Shown here piece by piece: positions 20,831-26,520 of a stretch of 26,520 nucleotides of DNA (position 1 is the stretch's first letter; the number at the start of each line of letters is the position of its first letter). Source of the stretch: Phoronis ovalis (Eukaryota; Phoronida; Phoronidae); the NCBI GenBank assembly GCA_028565635.1, contig JAOXYB010049502.1:1-26520 (forward strand), given 5' to 3'. The notes beneath the pieces are model-generated. The model made no database searches, was not told the origin of the DNA, and saw only the letters and a list, made by a program, of their open reading frames with translations. Position numbers and translations under genes: made by a program.

Positions 20831-22463
20831 GTCACATTTTTATAAGCATTTATTTATTTATTTTATGTGGTGATGTAAGGGAGGAAGAATCATAAGGAAA
20901 TCTTCTACAGAACAAAAAGCTGTAAAATAACTTTGGCCCGAATGATCCGCTAGGATCCAGTAGGTACTATTAAAGTATTTCAAAACAGAGATCTCTGTCA
21001 GGTTTAATTCTGGATTTGCCATTTGCAAACTGATTTTTTTTTGGTTTTGCATGCCAATGGATAGTTATATTTATTGTCTAAATTATCTTTGTACGTGCAT
21101 CTCAAATTCGCCAAAAATTATCTGCATATTTGTCTACAAAAGAGTCGCTCACTTTTTTAAAAATTTTTTTGTTTCATTTGAAACTTATCAAGTGAATTTT
21201 CAAAGTTTAAAGGTAAGAATTTTATAAATTTTGATCTTGGCCCTTAAATTTCAAAAATTTATAACTTTTCATACAAATTAACATTTTTTTCCCAAAAATG
21301 GCTTTTACCATAGGTTATATGACAGAGTTCAAACTATAAAATTTCAAGGTTTGTAATGTTTAGAATATTTAGGAACATTTTAATTACTAAAACACAGGTT
21401 GAAATATTTACAAGCCTTGGTATCTATAGAGACCTTAAGGTACTTATTCAATGACAATACACATTAGACACATAGATGAATTTTATTTGTTATACACATA
21501 AGCTTGTTTTATAAATGCAAACATTTTTTCTAAAGCTCTATGAGGTTGTATTTATATTTAATATTGGGTGAATAAACATATGGCTTCACTCACAGAAATT
21601 ACATCACTTGAGAAAATGTTATAGTGTGGTACCAAATCTGGGCGTAATTTTAAGTAGATCTTATTGGGATGTTTGTTGTGAGGGAGTCTGTATACAGATT
21701 CAAATAAAGGTTTTGTAATGAATGGCTTCTTTTTTTAATTAAATATTTAATGCTTTATAGTACTGGAGTACTTGTACAGATATGATAGCTTCCTTTAAAT
21801 AGCATGTCCCCTCATTGTTTTAACTATTTGTAGGCTTGTAAATAAGTATATTTAGTAGAAACTCTCCTTAATGCTCTTAATGAAATCCCCTAAAGTGTGA
21901 AAAAATTCAAATAAGCACAATATTTATTTTAAATTAGTATTTTAATTTGGTGAATTATTTCTAATCTGGTCGCTTTAATGTTTGTAAGTAACATGTGTAC
22001 AATAAGTTAGTAGTGTTACAAGCAAACACAGATTCTAACTTTAGATACTCTGCCCCTTTATTGTTATATTACAATTTGTGTATATTTGCTTATGCCTTAA
22101 TGCACCAGGTAATAATCAGTTTGCTGTATCCATCAAGCAGATAAAGACCGGTGTTCCTGGCTTGGGTACCAGTAAACAGGTCTAGTTATATTATATGTAT
22201 AGTCTATAGTATATTGTGTGTTCTAATTAAAGCTGTTTTTATGCTCTGAAGAAGTCTGAAATTTTGATATACATTGTAGTTGTACATGCCTGTCATCCAG
22301 AAAGGAGATTGGCTTTCACAATTGATACTGTAGTGATGTGAACTTTACTACTAAGCTAATGGGAAACTACCGGTCTATAGTGCCTATATAGAAGTGATTG
22401 TTTCATTTTAAGAGATTTTTAACTCAATCAGATGCTCTAGTGTTGGCAGTGCTATTAATTAGA
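20831..22463. other. Intron or upstream sequence, nothing clear
   Basis: About 1.6 kb with no convincing exon on either strand; the minus-strand frame at 20858-21052 is unsupported. If the small gene has its own promoter it should be in the last few hundred bases, where a TATATAG lies at 22386-22392, but nothing is decisive. Confidence 0.4.
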
Positions 22464-25400
22464 ATGAATTCGAACTCAGGTAAGAAATGTATTTATTTGG
22501 TAAATGTATGGTGTGTTGTAAGATAATATGTAAAGAATCCTGCAGACATTTTCTTGTTAATATTTATACTGATTTTAGAAGAAAGTAATTTTAATAGATG
22601 TTTCATGAAATATGACATATGAATTAAATATAAATCTTCTTGGCTCATGTCTCGTTGTCATTAGTTTATGTTTGCATTCCCACTATATGTGAATGCCATT
22701 TAAGATTAAATATTCTAGAGTGTAATAACTACTGGGTCATAACAAATTCTATTAAAAATTGATAGTATTTAATCTGGGGAGAAAATGCTAGTAGAAATTT
22801 TTGCACTATTTCTTTTAAACTGTCCTGTACTTAGTTTTTAAAGTAGCTCTTATATTCATCATGTACTCATCATCCATATTGCTAAATATTATTAATCTGG
22901 ATTCATTTATAGTCTTGTTATTGAATAGTATAACCAGCATGCAGCTAGTATACACCCTGAAACCTATTATTGATTATTCTCATAAGATCCATTTTCACTC
23001 TGAACAATATATAGTCAGCAATCAATGTTTTTGTTATCATACCTCTCAAAATATTTATCTTGTTACTTTTAATTTATTTATGCTTCTCATAGTTCTATTA
23101 AACTATTAATTATTACCAATATTTTTTGTGATGGAAATGCGGAGAACAGTGTTATAAATTTAAGATCAATTCATCTTAAGGTAAACTTGACGCTTGCCAG
23201 AAATTTCATATTTTTATTACTGGAATGAAAATTAATTTGGATTTAATGTAAATTGAACTTCTAAAATATCTATCTGACTTATCGTTAGATATTTGATTAA
23301 TTTGCTAATAGTATGTACTTAGTCAGTCAGCTTTTCCATTAATATGATAACTAAAAAATATACTTGCATATTAATACTATGCGTGCCAGCCATTCATTAA
23401 TATCTGTCACGTACATTATGACTTACTCAGGTTTTTTTTTCTCACTTTTGTGCCTAATTTTAGCAATTTGATCAGTGTCCAAATTCTTTTTATTAGTTCC
23501 CAAGTATTTAATTTAGAGGATGCCTATATTCAGATAACACAAAGTTAAACTGCAGATAGTATAGAGAACATTTTCCCAAGTTTGAATTAAGCATATATTT
23601 CTATTATTATGTAGCTTTATGGTAGCAGGTTAAATTTAATTGTTGATCCTGAGACAGCATGACAGTGAAAGAAAGTGGACCTGGCAGCATGCTGCTACTT
23701 TTTTTTTTTCAAAATGTGGAATGCGATATTTTGTGTTGCAGTGAGTTTTTGAAGAATGATGGAATTTTTTTACATGTTATTTGATTAACAAACTGATGAT
23801 ACAGGCAGTGATTGACAATGCAGGTGTCCAATAGCTGCTAGAATTTTATTTCAGTCTGTGAAAGGTTAAATTTCAAATTCATTACAGAACCTGAGATTAA
23901 TTTTTAACTGGGATATGAAAATGCTATTTGATATAGGGTAAGTTATAAGGAGATCATTGTAAATTAAGGTTATGGACTGGGGATTATATGGGCAATGCTT
24001 ACATAGCTGATACATAGCTTACATAGGATTCAATTTTACCCTGATTATTTAGTATTGATATGTTCCTTGCATAGGAGAAAATGATTGCTTCCGTCAGTGA
24101 GTTTATCCATTAAAATGGATTAGATACACAAAAAATGCAAATACTATCAATTGGCGAATATACATACATATCCTTTTTTGTGCCTACCATCACTACATAT
24201 ATATATCAAAGTACTTTTATTGTAATCATTGTAAGTTATTTCTACTTTTTACATAGAAAACAGTGTTCACTACTTACTTATTTCTACAACATTTAGAATA
24301 ATGATGTTTCTAGTTATAATTTCTTGTAACTTTTTTAGGTGGGGCGAAGAAGTTTTTGTACACAGGTCCAAAGAGAAAAAGCAGTCCAGAAGAACAATGG
24401 AACTACAGTAGTAATAAGAAACCTATGTCATCATCAGGTTTGTTATGTTGCTTACATATCATAGCAGAGTTAAGCTTGAATTTTCATTTCATATGTTGTA
24501 ATAATTAGTGAAAATACTTCTAACAATTTAATCCAAAACTGAATGAGTATGTCTTTTTAACTGTTTGCAGTCTCCTCTTACGAGGGCTGACAGCATTCCA
24601 AGCTTTGTTATAGTTTATAGTCAGATTCACTTTTGGACTAAATTTTTATTTGTCATAGGCCTCTGGATTATTTTCTGAAACTCGCTGGAGTTGTGTCATC
24701 AGATTCAAGTTGTGCATTACTTCATTTGCTTATTTCAGGCTTTGACTTGGACGAGGTGTGGAGTATAAAAAAAAATATGGCTCTTGGAAAACAACCCAGT
24801 ACTCAAGTGGGGGAAGGACTCAATGTCCAGAAAAGTTACTATTCACGATATGGAAATTTAGCAGGTACTACAGTTTTTGAGATTTAAAAAAGATTCGTTT
24901 TTTTTTAAAGTTATCTATGTAATAACATCAAATATGGCAAATAAAAGTGCTGACAATTTAATACAAAATGAGTTGGACGTTTTCACTGGATTAAGAAGTA
25001 CACTCTATTCATTCAAATTCTGTTGGGAGTTACAGTGTTGGTAAAGTAGTAAATTTATTTTTCAGAGAATGAGGCTGATAATGCTTTACCTTCTGCACAA
25101 GGTTAGTTGCAATTATTAAATGTTTGGATACTCAATCAGATACAGCTTGTCCTTTTCATTACAGAAAAGCATTTTAAAATAAGGCAACAAGTCCGAATTG
25201 AGAAGTAACTTTACGATACCAGAACCCTCTGTTCCTGCTATTGTGATTTTGCACGCTTACATCATGAAATAACGATAGGTACTTATTGCTTTTTTCATAG
25301 GTGGCAATAATTCACTTGGTCAACAGAAATCAAGATATTCGTACGTACAAGGTGGAAGTTTAGAGCCGTCAGGGGGTCGTTTATCCCATGGATCAAACCA

Positions 25401-25470
25401 CAGTGACGATTCTTTCTCAAAATATGGACCTGCTAAAAATAAACAATCATCAACATCACGTTATTTTTGA
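22464..25470 (+). CDS. Small disordered basic protein, all-phase-1 introns, unrecognised
   Basis: Model with five coding exons: 22464-22479, 24339-24437, 24739-24864, 25066-25101 and 25301-25470, giving 148 residues and ending at TGA 25468-25470. Every intron is phase 1 with GT-AG borders, and exons 2-4 are symmetric, so any could be skipped without a frameshift. The product begins MNSNSGGAKKFLYTGPKRK, has a possible folded or binding segment GFDLDEVWSIKKNMALG, and then is rich in Ser, Gly, Asn and Gln with recurring aromatic-basic motifs (YYSRYGNLA, SRYSYVQGG, FSKYGPAK, SRYF at the end). There is no signal peptide or membrane segment. The basic PKRK near residue 16 could be a nuclear signal. 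The first exon is uncertain: ATG at 22464 has A at -3 and a perfect donor CAG|GTAAGA, while a start at 17146 near the divergent promoter also joins in frame to exon 2. I do not recognise the family. Confidence 0.6.
22480..24338. other. Intron 1 of the small plus-strand gene
   Basis: AT-rich intron between the GTAAGA donor and the TTTTTTAG acceptor. The open frame at 22861-23109 has hydrophobic low-complexity composition and no splice logic, so it is not called. No repeat or RNA gene is seen. Confidence 0.45.
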
Positions 25471-25581
25471 AAATATAATTTTCATTTTCCAAAAATATTG
25501 TCAAATTCCAAAGAATAACTTTTGCACTTGATTATACTTAATCACCAAAGATTTTTTTGAAGCAGAGGAACAAGTTTAATT

Positions 25582-25587
25582 AATAAA
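25582..25587 (+). terminator. Likely polyadenylation signal of the small gene
   Basis: AATAAA 112 bp after the stop at 25470. Another AATAAA is at 26282-26287 and could serve a longer 3' UTR isoform. Confidence 0.5.
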
Positions 25588-25757
25588 TGGTGCATCAACT
25601 ACAATATCAAGCTGCTGCTGTCAGACAAACCAATCATGTAAACATTTGAACTGGGAGGCATTATAGATACATTTGATATAAATAATAATATGGAGTGGTT
25701 ATAAAATTAGCTAAAATCACTTTTACTAGTGTAACACTGCACAACAGCTAGACTGTA

Positions 25758-25880
25758 ATGGATAAGGTGTGTGTAATCTGTATTGCTATTCGACGTTCTT
25801 TGACCTCCAATGAAACCCAGTTTTACACCAAAGTCTGTGAGCCATGTAAAAAGTATTTTAAAACACAATCTGTGACGTAA
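25758..25880 (+). other. 40-codon ORF with two CxxC pairs, possible zinc-finger fragment
   Basis: Open from ATG 25758 to TAA 25878-25880. The peptide has CVIC at residues 5-8 and CEPC at 27-30, followed by KKYFKT, with aromatics just before the second pair. The C-x2-C, C-x2-C followed by basic-aromatic-phenylalanine pattern recalls the first finger of nuclear-receptor-type domains, but the gap between pairs (18) is longer than the usual 13. It lies past the main polyadenylation signal of the small gene. It could be the first exon of another gene, a relic, or chance. The start context is weak and no clear donor follows. Confidence 0.25.
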
Positions 25881-25953
25881 TATATAATGTATCAGTCATC
25901 CCCAAACAATTTTTAGACTCATTCAGAAGAATGAATTCTAGTCAAGTCTCTTG

Positions 25954-26099
25954 TATTACCACCAGATGGCAAGGTGAAGATAAGCTAACCTTATATGTTG
26001 TTCATTTGTTTAGTACAAACCCCCTTCCCTGTTCAAGGCTCCTAGTGCAGAAACAGGGAAGATGGGTATGTGTGCATCACATCATCTGGTGGCGGTATT
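25954..26099. repeat. Short inverted-repeat unit with CCACCAGATG ends
   Basis: CCACCAGATG occurs at 25959-25968 and, inverted, at 26083-26092, each preceded outward by a TATTAC/AATACC-like word. The 146-bp span could be a tiny MITE. The left copy extended (CCACCAGATGGCAAGG) also resembles the CTCF core motif. Both readings are tentative. Confidence 0.35.
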
Positions 26100-26520
26100 C
26101 AAAACTACATTTTGATACCTTTCATGATTTTAACACAGAACCAAAATGAATTATTTTTTTTTGAGCCACCAGCTCAAACATGTTATTGAAAACCAACGTT
26201 TTCCTGTCTGATTCAGTTGCACAAAGCACATCAACCAGCTCAGATATTATGTTTTTACTTCTTGCAAGTACTTAATTCCACAATAAATTTGGATAATAAT
26301 TTTCTTCAAGAAACCGAAAGGAAAGTGAAAACGGCAACACCATGTAGAGTAGAATGGTGTATCCTCATTTTCTATGAAAATGCTTAAACTAAAAGGCACT
26401 TATTCTATTTTGAACCTGTCTATCTCTATACAAAATGGATGGGCATATTGTCGTAGTGTAGGCGTCGTTGTTGTCGTATGTAACACTTTCTTTGTCTCGC
26501 GATAACAGCTTCAGTTTTTA
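26100..26520. other. Right-hand flank, no gene seen
   Basis: No exon is visible. There is an AATAAA at 26282-26287 and an IRF/ISRE-like run, GAAAGGAAAGTGAAAACG, at 26316-26333. The last 80 bases are less AT-rich and might approach another gene. Confidence 0.4.

Noticed and set aside
22861-23109. 82-codon plus-strand open frame
   Set aside because: Low-complexity hydrophobic translation of AT-rich intron DNA, with no acceptor/donor pair in a matching phase.
26316-26333. IRF/ISRE-like GAAAGTGAAA run
   Set aside because: A short purine-rich motif that is common by chance in AT-rich DNA, with no nearby promoter to give it meaning.
1-26520. CRISPR arrays, tRNA or rRNA genes and bacterial operon signals
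   Set aside because: None seen. The tandem repeats are degenerate minisatellites, and the window is spliced eukaryotic DNA.

Overview
The window is animal nuclear DNA. It is AT-rich and intron-rich, with GT-AG introns of about 150 bp to over 1.5 kb (possibly several kb), polyadenylation signals, non-LTR retrotransposon remnants and small TIR-bounded repeats. The gene content (an SLC7 transporter, an endoplasmic-reticulum JmjC-fold protein) and the repeats (a Tx1/L1-like LINE tail, a second LINE tail, short elements built around minisatellites) suggest an invertebrate, probably marine and either a lophotrochozoan or an invertebrate deuterostome. The species cannot be fixed from the sequence.

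Layout. (1) Positions 2069-9563, plus strand: an eight-exon gene for a cationic-amino-acid-transporter-like protein closest by eye to SLC7A4. All intron phases close and the product is 702 residues. Its introns hold a reversed LINE fragment (3300-3846) and a self-complementary repeat block (about 5720-6590). A possible orphan exon lies upstream at 1658-1790. (2) Positions 10112-10561: a TIR-bounded element built of a CAGCTG-rich minisatellite of about 22 bp. (3) Positions 10989-16882, minus strand: an eleven-exon gene for a 592-residue ER-lumenal protein with signal peptide, JmjC/cupin_8-like domain, EF-hand-like loop, long charged coiled coil and C-terminal KEEL retrieval signal. The metal-binding residues expected of a JmjC oxygenase are replaced, so it looks like a pseudoenzyme. 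(4) About 16883-17069: a short divergent promoter region with a perfect CRE (TGACGTCA at 17035-17042). (5) From 17.1 kb or 22.46 kb to 25470, plus strand: a small gene of phase-1 introns encoding a disordered basic protein of about 148 residues that I do not recognise. (6) Its large upstream intron carries another TIR/minisatellite element (17690-18064), a frameshifted Tx1/L1-like LINE tail with poly(A) (18963-19796) and a degenerate third element (about 20590-20830).

The genes do not form a pathway. The only regulatory link visible is the head-to-head promoter shared by the JmjC-like gene and the small unknown gene. The most interesting content is the ER-retained, ligand-less JmjC protein with its EF-hand/coiled-coil tail, the unrecognised phase-1 gene, and a set of TIR elements whose similar ends enclose different minisatellites.
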